A stretch of DNA of 64,000 nucleotides. It comes from Clostridiales bacterium (GTDB taxonomy: Bacteria > Bacillota > Clostridia > Christensenellales > UBA1242). Shown here one piece after another: positions 49,659 through 60,678 of the stretch. Under the pieces are notes generated by a model. It was not told where the DNA came from. It did no database searches and saw only the letters and a program-made list of their open reading frames with translations. Position 1 is the stretch's first letter; every line of letters begins with the position of its first letter. The position numbers and the translations under genes were made by a program. Where the stretch lies: the NCBI GenBank assembly GCA_918262735.1, contig CAKJYJ010000003.1, forward strand, positions 210,883 to 274,882. Reading direction: 5' to 3'.

Positions 49659-50566
49659 ATAGCACCACCATATATTGATATAAGATTATTATTATACACA
49701 CTCTCTATTGTACCAACACCATTTCTGTTCGACAGAACAACAATGCGCTCAATAAGTTTTTTATCAATCATTAACATTATTTCCTTCTTGTTTTTTATAT
49801 CATTCACATCTTTTGCATGAATGGTTGCAAAAACAGAAACGCCACAGCAAGACGCGTACTCAACAGCCTCAAAATCGCTTTCGGTGCCCAACTCATCCGT
49901 TACCACAATATCCGGCGACATACTTCTAAGACCGTACATTATTGCGTTTTTTTTGTTTAAGTAACACAAATAATCACAATTATTTACATACATATTTTTT
50001 ATACCACCACTTATTTCACCCCTTTCATCCGCAATAAATATATTGTATTTTAATTTACGTATGGAGAATTGATATATTAAATCTTTAAGCATTGTTGTTT
50101 TACCAGCCCCAGGTGGAGACACTATTAATGTGTTATTTACCACAACACCATCATAAATAATGTCAAAAATCGGTAAAGAACAATCTTTAATATTATGCGG
50201 CACCCTAATACAAACAGACGAAAAATCCCTTATTGTTACCACACCATTTTCGCCCACAACATCACCACAAAGCCCAACCCTTGTGCCATCATCTAAAACA
50301 ATGTATCCATTTTTAATTTGTTCATTATTCGCATATATTGAATATTCACTCGCCCTAAACACAACCTCTTCAACCATTTCATACGTTCCAATCACCTCTC
50401 GACCACCAGAGCTCAAATTACCACAATCACACATAATATATGTTTTATTACCACAAAACACAACAATCGGCATGTTTACCCTTATTCTTATTTCATTTAT
50501 TTCATTTTCGTTGAAATTACTTTCCAACAATTCCATTATTTTTTTAGGCAATATCTTATTCAACAT
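49655..50566 (-). CDS. spoIIIAA: Stage III sporulation protein AA (ATPase)
   Basis: LIVSPPGAGKTTMLKDLIYQ, IADERGEISG. Confidence 0.95.
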   Translation of the reverse strand: MLNKILPKKIMELLESNFNENEINEIRIRVNMPIVVFCGNKTYIMCDCGNLSSGGREVIGTYEMVEEVVFRASEYSIYANNEQIKNGYIVLDDGTRVGLCGDVVGENGVVTIRDFSSVCIRVPHNIKDCSLPIFDIIYDGVVVNNTLIVSPPGAGKTTMLKDLIYQFSIRKLKYNIFIADERGEISGGIKNMYVNNCDYLCYLNKKNAIMYGLRSMSPDIVVTDELGTESDFEAVEYASCCGVSVFATIHAKDVNDIKNKKEIMLMIDKKLIERIVVLSNRNGVGTIESVYNNNLISIYGGAM

Positions 50567-50682
50567 TTTTCACCTTATTTATGATTACTATCAAGAAGTT
50601 TCTTTTATAACAAATCAACAAAATGTCTCATTTTACGCCAAGAAAACAATATACCTCAATTATGCACTGTTCAACATTTGAC

Positions 50683-50710
50683 AAAAAAAACCGAGCAATC
50701 AAATGCTCGG
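50683..50710 (-). terminator. Terminator after efp
   Basis: Minus CCGAGCA/TGCTCGG then T8. Confidence 0.85.
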
Positions 50711-50733
50711 CTTAACCTTTGTTTTATATATGA

Positions 50734-51294
50734 TTATTTAATTCTTTCCATATATGAACCATCACGAGTGTCAACTCTTATAATTTCACCCTGATTTACA
50801 AATAAAGGAACCTTAATTTCAAAACCCGTTTCAAGTTTTGCCGGTTTGTAACCAGCTTTTGAAGTATCACCCTGAATTCCAGGTTCTGTTTCCGTTACCT
50901 CAAGTTCAACAAATGTTGGTGGAACAACACTGAATGCGGCACCTTTATAAAATTGAATTGTTGCATTCATATTTTCTTTCATAAAGTTCATTGCACCCTC
51001 AACCTGAGACTTGTTAAGAGGTATTTGGTCATATGTTTCCATATCCATAAAGTAATACAAATCCCCTTCATTATAAAGATATTGCATTTCCTTTCTTTCA
51101 ATAACCGCTGCCTGAAACTTATCTGTTGGGTTAAATGTTCTCTCCAAAACCTGCCCCGTAACAACATTCTTTATTGTTGTTCTAACAAATGGTGAGCCTT
51201 TACCAGGCTTAACATGCAAAAATTCAACCACAACATAAACGTTACCCTCATACTCAAACGTAACACCCTTTCTAAAATCACCTGCTGTAATCAT
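50734..51294 (-). CDS. efp: Elongation factor P
   Basis: [44 protein letters not shown]. Confidence 0.96.
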   Translation of the reverse strand: MITAGDFRKGVTFEYEGNVYVVVEFLHVKPGKGSPFVRTTIKNVVTGQVLERTFNPTDKFQAAVIERKEMQYLYNEGDLYYFMDMETYDQIPLNKSQVEGAMNFMKENMNATIQFYKGAAFSVVPPTFVELEVTETEPGIQGDTSKAGYKPAKLETGFEIKVPLFVNQGEIIRVDTRDGSYMERIK

Positions 51295-51374
51295 ATTTTT
51301 CTCCTTAAAATAATTTCCTACCCATAATATCATATTTATTATTATTTGTCTACTGTTTTTATAATATAATAATA

Positions 51375-51941
51375 CTAATGACCACAATGTAATTTGTATC
51401 CTTGATTTACAAGTAACAATAAGCTTTTTACACTTTTCATTAATTCGTTAAAATCGCCATCATAAAAATCATATCTGCCATAACCATTTTCAAATAAAGT
51501 ATCTCCGGAAAATAAATCATCACCGATAATATATGCCAAACCACCAGCACTATGACCGGGAACATGTTTTATTTTTACCTCAAAAGACCCCAACTTTAAA
51601 AGATTCTGCCCATTAATAATTAAACAGTCGGGAACAAACATATCAATAACAACCCCACAACCATTAGCCAAACACTTGTCAGCATTTGAACATTTTTCGG
51701 CGTCAAGCTCAGAAACATATATTTTATATCCCAACTTTTGCAGTTTACCACACGACGCAATATGATCAAAGTGTGCATGCGTGATAAGAACACCCACAAC
51801 GTCTAATTTATTGCCCATAATATATCCATATATATCATCATAATTAGAACCCGGGTCAATTATCAACGCCTCTTTCAGTTCGTTTGATACAATATACGTC
51901 TTTTCTCCCAGCATATCATTAACAACACAGTCAATCAACAC
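51375..51941 (-). CDS. Metallo-beta-lactamase fold hydrolase
   Basis: [38 protein letters not shown]. Confidence 0.92.
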   Translation of the reverse strand: MLIDCVVNDMLGEKTYIVSNELKEALIIDPGSNYDDIYGYIMGNKLDVVGVLITHAHFDHIASCGKLQKLGYKIYVSELDAEKCSNADKCLANGCGVVIDMFVPDCLIINGQNLLKLGSFEVKIKHVPGHSAGGLAYIIGDDLFSGDTLFENGYGRYDFYDGDFNELMKSVKSLLLLVNQGYKLHCGH

Positions 51942-51963
51942 TATTAAACCCTCTTAAAAACAA

Positions 51964-52824
51964 TTATACTTTTGTTTTTTCAAATATATCCTTTAGCAAA
52001 ATCGCATCTTCCATCATGCGCTCTTTAGATTCAGAAATAACGGTTGGTGTCATGCCATACATTTTTAGAACCTTAGCCAATGGCTCAAATTCAGGCCCAT
52101 ACACATCATCATCTAAAGTCAAATGCTTTATTTCACCCTTATCAGAGTATTCAATTTTACTAAAATGAATATGGCAATTATTCATCTTTTCAGGACCCAA
52201 CTTTTCAAAACCATAATCAATAATTCTTTTGTAGTCATCAACAGTTTTTAGCCCACCCTGCATAACACAATTAATATGACCAAAATCAAATGTAGGAACA
52301 AGCATTGAATCCTTTGTACAGAAATCAATAATTTCTTTATAAGACCCAATTTGCATATATTTCCCCATGGTTTCTGGACATAAATTGTATTTATTATAAT
52401 TCTTGTAATATAGCATTTCTAACACAATATCAAGACGACTTGATATTAAATTAACCGCATCTTGCCGCTGTAACTTACCACACGAACCCAAATGTACAAC
52501 ATAATCTCTACCATTAACCAATTTCAAATACTCAAAACCTTTGGTTATATAAGCATAAGACTTATCAGCCATCTCATCGCTTTCATTGGCTAAATTAATA
52601 TAATATGGTGCATGCAAACTAACCAAAACGTCGTTGTTTAATGCAACCCGCCCAAGTTCAGATGCCGTATCTTCCGACATTGTAAACCCTCTTCCAAAAG
52701 AGTATTCATATGCAGTTAAACCATTTTCCTTACACCATTTTGGAGCATCAACACTATGTTTATACCCACTATCATAAAATATAGAACTATTGCCAGCAGG
52801 ACCAAACCTTATTTTATTCTCCAT
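51964..52824 (-). CDS. Xylose isomerase-like TIM barrel / endonuclease IV-like protein
   Basis: VSLHAPYYINLANES, CPETMGK, PTFDFGHINCV, HIHFSKIEY. Confidence 0.85.
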   Translation of the reverse strand: MENKIRFGPAGNSSIFYDSGYKHSVDAPKWCKENGLTAYEYSFGRGFTMSEDTASELGRVALNNDVLVSLHAPYYINLANESDEMADKSYAYITKGFEYLKLVNGRDYVVHLGSCGKLQRQDAVNLISSRLDIVLEMLYYKNYNKYNLCPETMGKYMQIGSYKEIIDFCTKDSMLVPTFDFGHINCVMQGGLKTVDDYKRIIDYGFEKLGPEKMNNCHIHFSKIEYSDKGEIKHLTLDDDVYGPEFEPLAKVLKMYGMTPTVISESKERMMEDAILLKDIFEKTKV

Positions 52825-52827
52825 AAA

Positions 52828-53520
52828 TTAACAACCCCTATTATCAATTGTAACTTCACAATATGACACATTACCATTTTCAATATCTTTAATTGTACAC
52901 GAATCAACTATGCCAAAATCACCACATTTGGTACGTATAATACTTACCATTGTGCCATATGTTGATAATTCGTAAGCTAAATCTCTACATATGCTTCTAA
53001 TATATGTTCCGGCACTACACGAAATTTCAAACATAAAATTATTGTTTCCTAAACTTTTAAGAAGTTTAATATCTTTTATTGTAATTTGTTTTGGCTTTAA
53101 TTCAACCTTGCCGCCACTTCTTACCAAATTACAAGATCTCTTCCCGTTTATTTTTTTTGCAGAATATTGAGGTGGCATTTGATTAATGCTTCCAATAAAT
53201 TTTGGTAAAACCCTATTTATATCATCATCTGTAATGATTACATTGTTACTATTTATAATCTTTCCTTCACTATCTATCGTGTCGGTTTCATAACCAAAAT
53301 GAAATACAGCCACGTACGTTTTGTCTTTCTTTAAGTATTCATCAAATAGTTTTGTTGCACGGTTTACCCCAATCAACAAAACTCCCGTGCCGTATGGATC
53401 TAGAGTTCCCATATGTCCAGCCTTTTTAACTCCAAGTGCTCTAGATACTTTTTTTACAGCCAAAAATGATGACATACCCGTTGGTTTGTTTAGAATTATA
53501 ACAGCATCCTTATCAAACAT
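52828..53520 (-). CDS. truB: tRNA pseudouridine synthase B
   Basis: GHMGTLDPYGTGVLLIGVNRATKL. Confidence 0.96.
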   Translation of the reverse strand: MFDKDAVIILNKPTGMSSFLAVKKVSRALGVKKAGHMGTLDPYGTGVLLIGVNRATKLFDEYLKKDKTYVAVFHFGYETDTIDSEGKIINSNNVIITDDDINRVLPKFIGSINQMPPQYSAKKINGKRSCNLVRSGGKVELKPKQITIKDIKLLKSLGNNNFMFEISCSAGTYIRSICRDLAYELSTYGTMVSIIRTKCGDFGIVDSCTIKDIENGNVSYCEVTIDNRGC

Positions 53521-54472
53521 TGCCCTTTACCCCTATTTGTTTCATACATTCATCAAAAATTTGCCTAGCAATTTTGACTGGAGACCCAACAAATGTAAAA
53601 CCAGATGCCTGCTCATGACCACCACCACCAAATTTTAAAGCAATTTCTGCCACATTATAGCCAAGTTTTGACCTAAGACTAACAGAGTACGTATTCTTTT
53701 CTTTTTGTTTAATAACGAAGGCAAATTTATTATCATTTATATTTAATAATTCATTAACTAAATTACCGGTATTATCTGTATTAGAATGTTTTTGCATCTT
53801 TAGCGTTATAATTGTATATGCAATATCGTTTTCAACAACCATTTTTTCATATGCAAATTCCCTTAGCCTAACCTCTTCCAAAGACTGTTTTTTGAAAAAT
53901 TCAAATATAATATTCTTTGTGTCAGCCCCCATTTCAAATAACTCTCCGGCAGTTTTATAAGTGTTTGCATTAGTGTTATCATTTTGAAAACAATTTGTGT
54001 CTCCTATAATTCCGGTAAACAATAAGCTCGCAACGCGACTTGTTATTTCAACATTCATCTGCTTAAATAATTGAAACATTATTTCTGAACAGCTAGACAT
54101 ATTGGCATCAACATATACCATTTTTGCACTTAAATCCCTTATTAAGTGATGGTCAATACTGATTGTGTTGTCAAAGTCTTTAAACGTATTACAGTGCTTT
54201 CCTAACAGTTTATATGTAGGAACATCAACAGCCACCAACGTATCATATTTGTTGATATCAATATCATCAGAAATATCTTCCGTTAGCCCATAATAATCAC
54301 TATTCTGTGGCATTTTTGAAACATCAACAAACATATCAGCCGTCTTGCCAAGCTGCTTTAAAATGCAAGAAAGAGCGGTCATACAGCCCAGGCAATCCGA
54401 ATCCGGAGAAACATGTGCAATAATACCCACTCTTTTACTATTTTTTAATGCATTTGCTATTTTTTTAATCAC
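53513..54472 (-). CDS. nrnA: DHH/DHHA1 phosphoesterase (NrnA-like)
   Basis: HVSPDSDCLGC, SIDHH, FGGGGHEQASGF. Confidence 0.93.
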   Translation of the reverse strand: MIKKIANALKNSKRVGIIAHVSPDSDCLGCMTALSCILKQLGKTADMFVDVSKMPQNSDYYGLTEDISDDIDINKYDTLVAVDVPTYKLLGKHCNTFKDFDNTISIDHHLIRDLSAKMVYVDANMSSCSEIMFQLFKQMNVEITSRVASLLFTGIIGDTNCFQNDNTNANTYKTAGELFEMGADTKNIIFEFFKKQSLEEVRLREFAYEKMVVENDIAYTIITLKMQKHSNTDNTGNLVNELLNINDNKFAFVIKQKEKNTYSVSLRSKLGYNVAEIALKFGGGGHEQASGFTFVGSPVKIARQIFDECMKQIGVKGNV

Positions 54473-54474
54473 AA

Positions 54475-54852
54475 TTATAAATCCTCATCATTTTCTTCAT
54501 TATCCACATCTGGAATAACTAGTTCACTTAGAATTTTGTTAACCCGCTCACTATTGTCTCCGCCAATGTCATAAATAAATTCCAATTCTGGAGCATATGG
54601 TAATTTAACAACGCTCAAAAGTTCCCTTTTTATATAACCTTCAGACTTTCTTAAAACCCTTTGCACCAAATCAACATTGCCATTAAGCACTGTAAAACCA
54701 ACTTTACAATGCCTAAAATCAGCAGAAACATTAGCATATGTTAATGTAATGAAAGAAGACTTTAATCTTGGGTCATTTAATTTATCCTTTATAATAACCG
54801 ATAATGCCTTAATAATTTCAGCATTTGCTCTTGCATGTCTAACACTTTCCAT
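54475..54852 (-). CDS. rbfA: Ribosome-binding factor A
   Basis: NDPRLKSSFITLTYANVSADFRHCKVGFTV. Confidence 0.94.
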   Translation of the reverse strand: MESVRHARANAEIIKALSVIIKDKLNDPRLKSSFITLTYANVSADFRHCKVGFTVLNGNVDLVQRVLRKSEGYIKRELLSVVKLPYAPELEFIYDIGGDNSERVNKILSELVIPDVDNEENDEDL

Positions 54853-54854
54853 TA

Positions 54855-57467
54855 TTAATCCCTCTTTATTTCAACTTTTTCATAAACTTCAAAGATGTCG
54901 CCAACTTGAACACCAGTGCTATCCTTTAGTTTGATACCGCACTCATACCCAAAATTAACTTCAGCCTTATCATCTTTTTGAATTTTAAGAGCCTCAATTT
55001 GAGTTTCTAGTATTTTTTCATCACCACGATACACATTAACAAATGCGTTTCTTGTGACTTTACCATCTTTAACATATGAACCACAAACAACTCCAGCAGA
55101 AGACAACTTAAACATTGCTCTAACTTCGCTATGACCAATGACTTTATCTTCATATTTAACCGAAAGCATTCCACTAAGTGCTTTTGATATTTCATCAACG
55201 CATTCATAAATAACTTTATATGATTTAATTTGAACCTTTTGACTTTCTGCCAATGATTCAATTTTCCCTGCCAATTTTAAGTTAAAATTGATTATAACAG
55301 CGTTACTTGCTTGTGCCAAAATAACATCTGATTCTGTAACTGGACCCGCTGCGCTGTGAATACAAACAACTCTAGCTTCTTCATTTTTCATGGTTGTTAA
55401 TGTTTGTTTTAGTGCTTCAACAGAACCCTGAACATCAGCTTTGATAATAAGATTTAATGTCTTTAATTTACCCTCATTAACTCTATCCATAAAATCATCA
55501 AGTGAAACACCAGATGTTGAATTTGCCCTTTCTTGTTTAATCTTATCAATTCTTTCCTGTATTACCTGTTTAGATAGTTTTTCAGAAACCGCATAAACCT
55601 GATCACCAGCGTTTGGAACATTATCAAAACCAAGAACAGAAACCGGTGTACTTGGTGGAGCATTTTTAATTTGCTTACCATTTTCATCATACATGGCTCT
55701 AACCTTACCAAAGGTTATACCACTCATTATACTATCACCAACTTTTAAAGTTCCATTTTGAACAAGAACCGTTGCAACTGGACCTTTATTTTTATCTAAT
55801 TCAGCCTCAATAACAACACCAACAGCCGTTTGACTAGCATCAGCTTTTAATTCTTGCATTTCCGCAACTAACAACACGTTTTCAAGCAATTTATCAATAC
55901 CGATTCCTTGTTTTGCAGATATTGGTACAATTATTGTATCTCCACCCCACTCTTCTGGTAAAACGCCCTCTTCAGCCAACTGCTGTTTAACCCTTTCAAC
56001 ATTTGCCTCTGGTTTATCCATTTTATTAACTGCAACAACCATTGGACAGTTTGCAGCCTTAATATGAGCAATTGCCTCTTTTGTTTGTGGCATTATTCCA
56101 TCATCAGCCGCAACAACTAAAATAGCAATGTCTGTTACCTTTGCACCGCGTGCTCTCATTGATGTGAAGGCAGCATGTCCAGGTGTGTCAATAAATGTTA
56201 TTTTTTCATTATTCCAAGTAACTTGATATGCACCAATTTTTTGAGTAATTCCTCCAGCCTCACCACTAACAACATTGGTTTTTCTTATTGCGTCTAATAA
56301 TGAGGTTTTACCATGGTCAACGTGACCCATTACTGTAACAACTGGTGGACGTTTCTTTGCATTGTCGCCAAGTTCTTTTGAACTTTCTTCCAATTTTTCC
56401 TCATAAGATTTTTCAATCTTTTGTTCTAGTTTTACTCCAAGTTCGTCACAAACTAATTCCGCAGTGGTAAAGTCAATTGAACTATTGATAGTTGCCATAA
56501 TGCCAAGAAGCATTAATTTTTTAATTATTTCTGTAACTGGTTTACCTGTTTTTTCGGAAAGGGTTTTAACAGTGACATTTTCTGTTGTTATAATAGCATT
56601 CTCAATTGCTGGAGCAACAAATGCATTGGTCTCTTTTTTCTTTCCACGAACAAGCTTTCTGCTTCCCATTCTAACACCATCAATGTCTTCATTGTATGAG
56701 TTATCAACAATAAAACCACGTTTCATTAGTGCTTTTTTGCTCATTTGTTTCTTTTCATCATATTGTGATTTTACTGGCGCTTTTTTACCAGCAAATGTTT
56801 TTTCTGGTTGAGCAAGAACTTTACTATCCTCTAAAGGAACAAATGATTTGTACGCATTAGCCTTGCTTGAAGCAAACCCATTGCCTTGTTTATTGATATA
56901 TGGTCTATTCTGCCCATTTGTAGCACCATTTTGAAACGGACGCCTATCTCCTAAAAATTGCCTATTATTCGCATATGGTTTTTGGTTAACGCTATCAAAT
57001 ACTTTTTGATTATTAAACTGTCTTTGACCATTATATGGGAATTGTTTACCATTAACACCAACTTTTTGCCCAGCATTATTAAATGACTTCTGATTATAAT
57101 TATTATCTTTATTAAAGTTCTTTTTTTGTGTATTATTTTTATTAAATTGGTTATTGTTTTTGTTGTTATATTGATTTACAAAAGAAAATGCATCAGAGTT
57201 TTTGGGATCAGTTTTATCTTCTTCAATAACTTTTGGCATAGCAAGGGAAATTGAATCATTTGTGTCATCCTTTTTAACACTAACATCATTATTATCAGAA
57301 GCTTTTGCCTTTTTGGCCCTGTTAATAACATTCATCAGATCTTCAACTTGCCTTTTTGTTGAACGCAAATCGCGGAGTAACTCTTGGAGTTCTCCGCCAA
57401 CTTGAATTTTATAAATTGTCTTCAAATTATTCAATCCGTTTGACTTTTCTTGATTAGCCATTTTCAC
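54855..57467 (-). CDS. infB: Translation initiation factor IF-2
   Basis: [50 protein letters not shown]; Asn/Gln-rich N-terminal extension. Confidence 0.97.
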   Translation of the reverse strand: MKMANQEKSNGLNNLKTIYKIQVGGELQELLRDLRSTKRQVEDLMNVINRAKKAKASDNNDVSVKKDDTNDSISLAMPKVIEEDKTDPKNSDAFSFVNQYNNKNNNQFNKNNTQKKNFNKDNNYNQKSFNNAGQKVGVNGKQFPYNGQRQFNNQKVFDSVNQKPYANNRQFLGDRRPFQNGATNGQNRPYINKQGNGFASSKANAYKSFVPLEDSKVLAQPEKTFAGKKAPVKSQYDEKKQMSKKALMKRGFIVDNSYNEDIDGVRMGSRKLVRGKKKETNAFVAPAIENAIITTENVTVKTLSEKTGKPVTEIIKKLMLLGIMATINSSIDFTTAELVCDELGVKLEQKIEKSYEEKLEESSKELGDNAKKRPPVVTVMGHVDHGKTSLLDAIRKTNVVSGEAGGITQKIGAYQVTWNNEKITFIDTPGHAAFTSMRARGAKVTDIAILVVAADDGIMPQTKEAIAHIKAANCPMVVAVNKMDKPEANVERVKQQLAEEGVLPEEWGGDTIIVPISAKQGIGIDKLLENVLLVAEMQELKADASQTAVGVVIEAELDKNKGPVATVLVQNGTLKVGDSIMSGITFGKVRAMYDENGKQIKNAPPSTPVSVLGFDNVPNAGDQVYAVSEKLSKQVIQERIDKIKQERANSTSGVSLDDFMDRVNEGKLKTLNLIIKADVQGSVEALKQTLTTMKNEEARVVCIHSAAGPVTESDVILAQASNAVIINFNLKLAGKIESLAESQKVQIKSYKVIYECVDEISKALSGMLSVKYEDKVIGHSEVRAMFKLSSAGVVCGSYVKDGKVTRNAFVNVYRGDEKILETQIEALKIQKDDKAEVNFGYECGIKLKDSTGVQVGDIFEVYEKVEIKRD

Positions 57468-57762
57468 CTCTTAACAATTCTATTATTTGTTCACTCAATC
57501 CCTTATTTTTAATAGCCAATAATTTACAATTATCTGTGTTAACAACATAATTAAAATCTGCTTCATTTAACATAATTTTAGGAATATCTTCATTAATTTT
57601 ATTTAGGGTTTTTTGTATTGTTTTACCAAAATCTTCACGATATATTGCCAAGTACAATTTATGGGTATAGTTTTTTAAGTTATCTGCCCCCCAAACAACA
57701 TATCCTGCTCTGTTTGCAATACCAATATAACCTTTAATTTTATCTAATTTGTTTACTACCAA
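57454..57762 (-). CDS. ylxQ: L7Ae-like ribosomal protein YlxQ
   Basis: IGIANRAGYVVWGADN; between ylxR and infB. Confidence 0.88.
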   Translation of the reverse strand: MVVNKLDKIKGYIGIANRAGYVVWGADNLKNYTHKLYLAIYREDFGKTIQKTLNKINEDIPKIMLNEADFNYVVNTDNCKLLAIKNKGLSEQIIELLRGENG

Positions 57763-58012
57763 TTAATTCCTCACATAATTTTTCATAAACTGACACAGGA
57801 AATTCACACTTAAACGCCCTGTTTAGAACTTTTTGTTTTTTTACCTGTTCAATACATTCTGGTTTATTACAAATATATGCACCACGCCCACTTGCTTTGC
57901 CTGATTTATCTATTAGTATTTCACCTGATGCAGTTTTAACAAGTCTAAGCATACTGGCTTTATCGTGCGTTTGTCTGCAAATAAAACACATCCTATTTAT
58001 TTCTTTATTCAA
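57740..58012 (-). CDS. ylxR: YlxR family RNA-binding protein
   Basis: RMCFICRQTHDKASMLRLV...GKASGRGAYIC. Confidence 0.94.
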   Translation of the reverse strand: MNKEINRMCFICRQTHDKASMLRLVKTASGEILIDKSGKASGRGAYICNKPECIEQVKKQKVLNRAFKCEFPVSVYEKLCEELIGSKQIR

Positions 58013-58013
58013 A

Positions 58014-59144
58014 TTAAACCTCTGTTATATCTTCTAAATCTGCAAAGTTTTCGTCATCTACCAAATCTGTAATCTCATAATCTGTATCAACAGCCTCGGT
58101 AACTTCAACTTTGCTTCTTGGTTTCACATCAATCTTCCAACCAGTTAGCCTTGCTGCAAGCCTAACGTTCTGCCCCATTCTTCCAATGGCAAGTGATAAC
58201 TTATCATCAGGAACAACAACCCTTGATGCCTTAAGACTTTCATTGATTTCAACAGATAACACATCAGCAGGAGCAAGTGCATTTGCAATATATTGTAATG
58301 GATCATCGCTATATAAAACTAAATCAATTTTTTCTCCATTTAACTCACTCATGATTGTGTTGATTCTTGAGCCCCTATTACCAACACATGCTCCCAGTGG
58401 ATCAACCATTGGTTTTGTGCTACAAATTGATATTTTTGTTCTATATCCAGCATCTCTTGCAACATTCTTAATTTCAACATCTCCGCAAGCAACTTCTGGA
58501 ATTTCAATTTCAAATAATTTTCTAACAAAACCAGTGTTTGCCCTTGAAACCTGAACTTGTGGACCTTTATATGAATCTTTTATCTTTTTAACATAAACCT
58601 TGATTCTTTGGCCAGTTAAGTATTTTTCTCCTGGAATTTGGTCACCAGCAAGCATAACCCCTTCCATATTTGAACCAGCAAGTTGAACATAAACTGTTCC
58701 ATTTTCAACTCGTTTTACAATTGTTGTAACCAACTCATCTTCTTTTTCAGAAATTTCACTTAAAATTTGCTCTCTTTCAATCTCTTTTAATTTCTGCATA
58801 ACAACCTGTTTCGCAGTTTGAGCAGCAATTCTACCAAAGTCTTTTGTGCTAACCTCCTCAGCAACCTCATCACCAACCTTAAAGGATTTTTTAATTAATC
58901 TTGCATCTTGTAGTGATATTTCTTTTTCTGGATCTAACACCTCATCAACAACTGTTTTGTAAGAATATATTTTAATTGTTGATTTGTCTGGGTTTAGTTT
59001 AACCAATGCAGATTTTGCTTCACCATACATTTTTTTGTAAGCTGACGTTAAAGCCATCTCTAATGATTTAATAAATTGCTCCTTGTTTATATTTTTTTCT
59101 GTTTCAAGGTCATCTAATGCCTGAAAAAAGTCTTTATTTGTCAT
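58014..59144 (-). CDS. nusA: Transcription termination/antitermination factor NusA
   Basis: S1/KH domains, DPLGACVGNRGSRINTIMSELNGEKIDLV. Confidence 0.97.
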   Translation of the reverse strand: MTNKDFFQALDDLETEKNINKEQFIKSLEMALTSAYKKMYGEAKSALVKLNPDKSTIKIYSYKTVVDEVLDPEKEISLQDARLIKKSFKVGDEVAEEVSTKDFGRIAAQTAKQVVMQKLKEIEREQILSEISEKEDELVTTIVKRVENGTVYVQLAGSNMEGVMLAGDQIPGEKYLTGQRIKVYVKKIKDSYKGPQVQVSRANTGFVRKLFEIEIPEVACGDVEIKNVARDAGYRTKISICSTKPMVDPLGACVGNRGSRINTIMSELNGEKIDLVLYSDDPLQYIANALAPADVLSVEINESLKASRVVVPDDKLSLAIGRMGQNVRLAARLTGWKIDVKPRSKVEVTEAVDTDYEITDLVDDENFADLEDITEV

Positions 59145-59156
59145 ATTTATCTCCTT

Positions 59157-59621
59157 CTAAAAATCAATTACCGGTAAGCATATTGCAACGGCATCTTTTG
59201 AAAATGTTAATTCCTCGTTATTCTGAGTTTTAATTGTGTATCCATTATCATCAAACCCTATTAATGAACCAACATAAGTTTTTTGCTTGTTAATCGGAAC
59301 ATAGAGTTTAATTTCAACTTGCTTATTAAAGTTTCTTTTGAAATCTTTTTCATTCTTAATTGGCCTATCTAAACCCGCAGAACTAACGTTAAGAATATAG
59401 GGTGCATCATCTGAAACATTAATTTCATCTAATTTATCCGTAATTGCGTTATTAACATTTTCACAATCATCCAACGTTATTCCTTCTGGTTTATCAATGT
59501 AGAAAGTTAAATTCATTCCGTCAACCTTTTTAGCATATTCAACTTCAACAACATCATAACCCATCTTTTCAATAATTGGAACAATATGTTCGTTGCATTT
59601 TTCAACTACTTTACTCGCCAC
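59157..59621 (-). CDS. rimP: Ribosome maturation factor RimP
   Basis: GYDVVEVEY, YILNVSSAGLDRPIKNEKDFKRN. Confidence 0.95.
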   Translation of the reverse strand: MASKVVEKCNEHIVPIIEKMGYDVVEVEYAKKVDGMNLTFYIDKPEGITLDDCENVNNAITDKLDEINVSDDAPYILNVSSAGLDRPIKNEKDFKRNFNKQVEIKLYVPINKQKTYVGSLIGFDDNGYTIKTQNNEELTFSKDAVAICLPVIDF

Positions 59622-59660
59622 ATTTCCTCCCCAAAAATAACATAAACCTTACCTTAAATT

Positions 59661-59735
59661 AAAAGTGGGCAACCATTTGCCCACTTCTAATCTAGTATGT
59701 ACTTGTATTATAACAGTAATTATAATAAAAATCAA
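59661..59735 (-). promoter_or_regulatory. rimP-nusA-infB promoter and leader hairpin (putative attenuator)
   Basis: Minus TTGATT-17-TATAAT then perfect 10-bp stem AAGTGGGCAA/TTGCCCACTT followed by TTTTAATTT inside the leader. Confidence 0.7.
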
Positions 59736-59856
59736 GTGTTTTTATACACTTTATTAACAATATTTACCAACTACTACTACCAATTTGACAAATTTTAGTA
59801 AAAATTGTATAGTTACTTATAATAACCCCAAAAAAACAAACTATTGTGAGGAAAAA

Positions 59857-60045
59857 ATGAATCTTGACAGAATTAATGAGTTATATAAAAAGCAAGTAGA
59901 AGTTGGATTAACCGAAGAAGAAAAAGTTGAACAAACCAAACTACGAAAAGAATATATTAAGGCTTTCAGAAACAACCTAAAAAGCCAATTGGATAGCATT
60001 GTTATTGTTGATGAAAATGGAAATAAAAAACCTCTAAAAAAATAA
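59857..60045 (+). CDS. DUF896 (YnzC-like) protein
   Basis: MNLDRINELYKKQVEVGLTEEEKVEQTKLRKEYIKAFRNNLKSQLDSI. Confidence 0.92.
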   Translation: MNLDRINELYKKQVEVGLTEEEKVEQTKLRKEYIKAFRNNLKSQLDSIVIVDENGNKKPLKK

Positions 60046-60083
60046 TCAGCACAATAAATTAGCGTTGATTATTTTTTTTAAAT

Positions 60084-60542
60084 CTATTGGCCATCATTGT
60101 TAGTGATGGTATTCTTTTCTATTTGGCTCCTAGCCAAAAAATCACATCTATTGTTCTTTTCATTATCAGAATGACCCTTAACTTTATGCCAAACAACCTT
60201 GTGTTTGTTTGTAAGTGCCAACAATTCTTGCCACAGCTCAACATTGGCAACAGGTTTTTTGTTTGCAGTTTTCCAATTCATAGCTATCCAACCCGATATC
60301 CAATCCTGTAAAAATGCATTAACAACATATGCTGAGTCCGAATAAATGTCAACACAGCAAACTTCCTTTAATTTTCTTAGCCCCTCAACCACAGCCAAAA
60401 GTTCCATTTTATTATTTGTTGTTTCAGCTTCAAAGCCAGAAAATTCTTTTTCTTTTCCTTTATACTCTAATATGCATGCCCAACCGCCAGGCCCTGGATT
60501 GTACGAACACGCACCGTCGGTATACATTGTTACACTTTTCAA
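60084..60542 (-). CDS. rnhA: Ribonuclease HI
   Basis: MYTDGACSYNPGPGGWACIL, NNKMELLAVVEGLR, VYSDSAYVVNA-like, VKGHSDNEKNNRCD. Confidence 0.95.
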   Translation of the reverse strand: MKSVTMYTDGACSYNPGPGGWACILEYKGKEKEFSGFEAETTNNKMELLAVVEGLRKLKEVCCVDIYSDSAYVVNAFLQDWISGWIAMNWKTANKKPVANVELWQELLALTNKHKVVWHKVKGHSDNEKNNRCDFLARSQIEKNTITNNDGQ

Positions 60543-60635
60543 TATGCACCTCTAAATCTTTTCTTCATTCTTTTGCTCTTATTATACCATAAAATATTTT
60601 TAAAATAAAACAAATACTATAAAAATTTGTCATCA

Positions 60636-60660
60636 AAAAACCCTCTGCTTGAGGGTTTTT
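60636..60660 (-). terminator. Terminator after Ppx/GppA gene
   Basis: AAAACCCTC/GAGGGTTTTT hairpin. Confidence 0.8.
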
Positions 60661-60678
60661 ATGTTTATTTTATAACGA

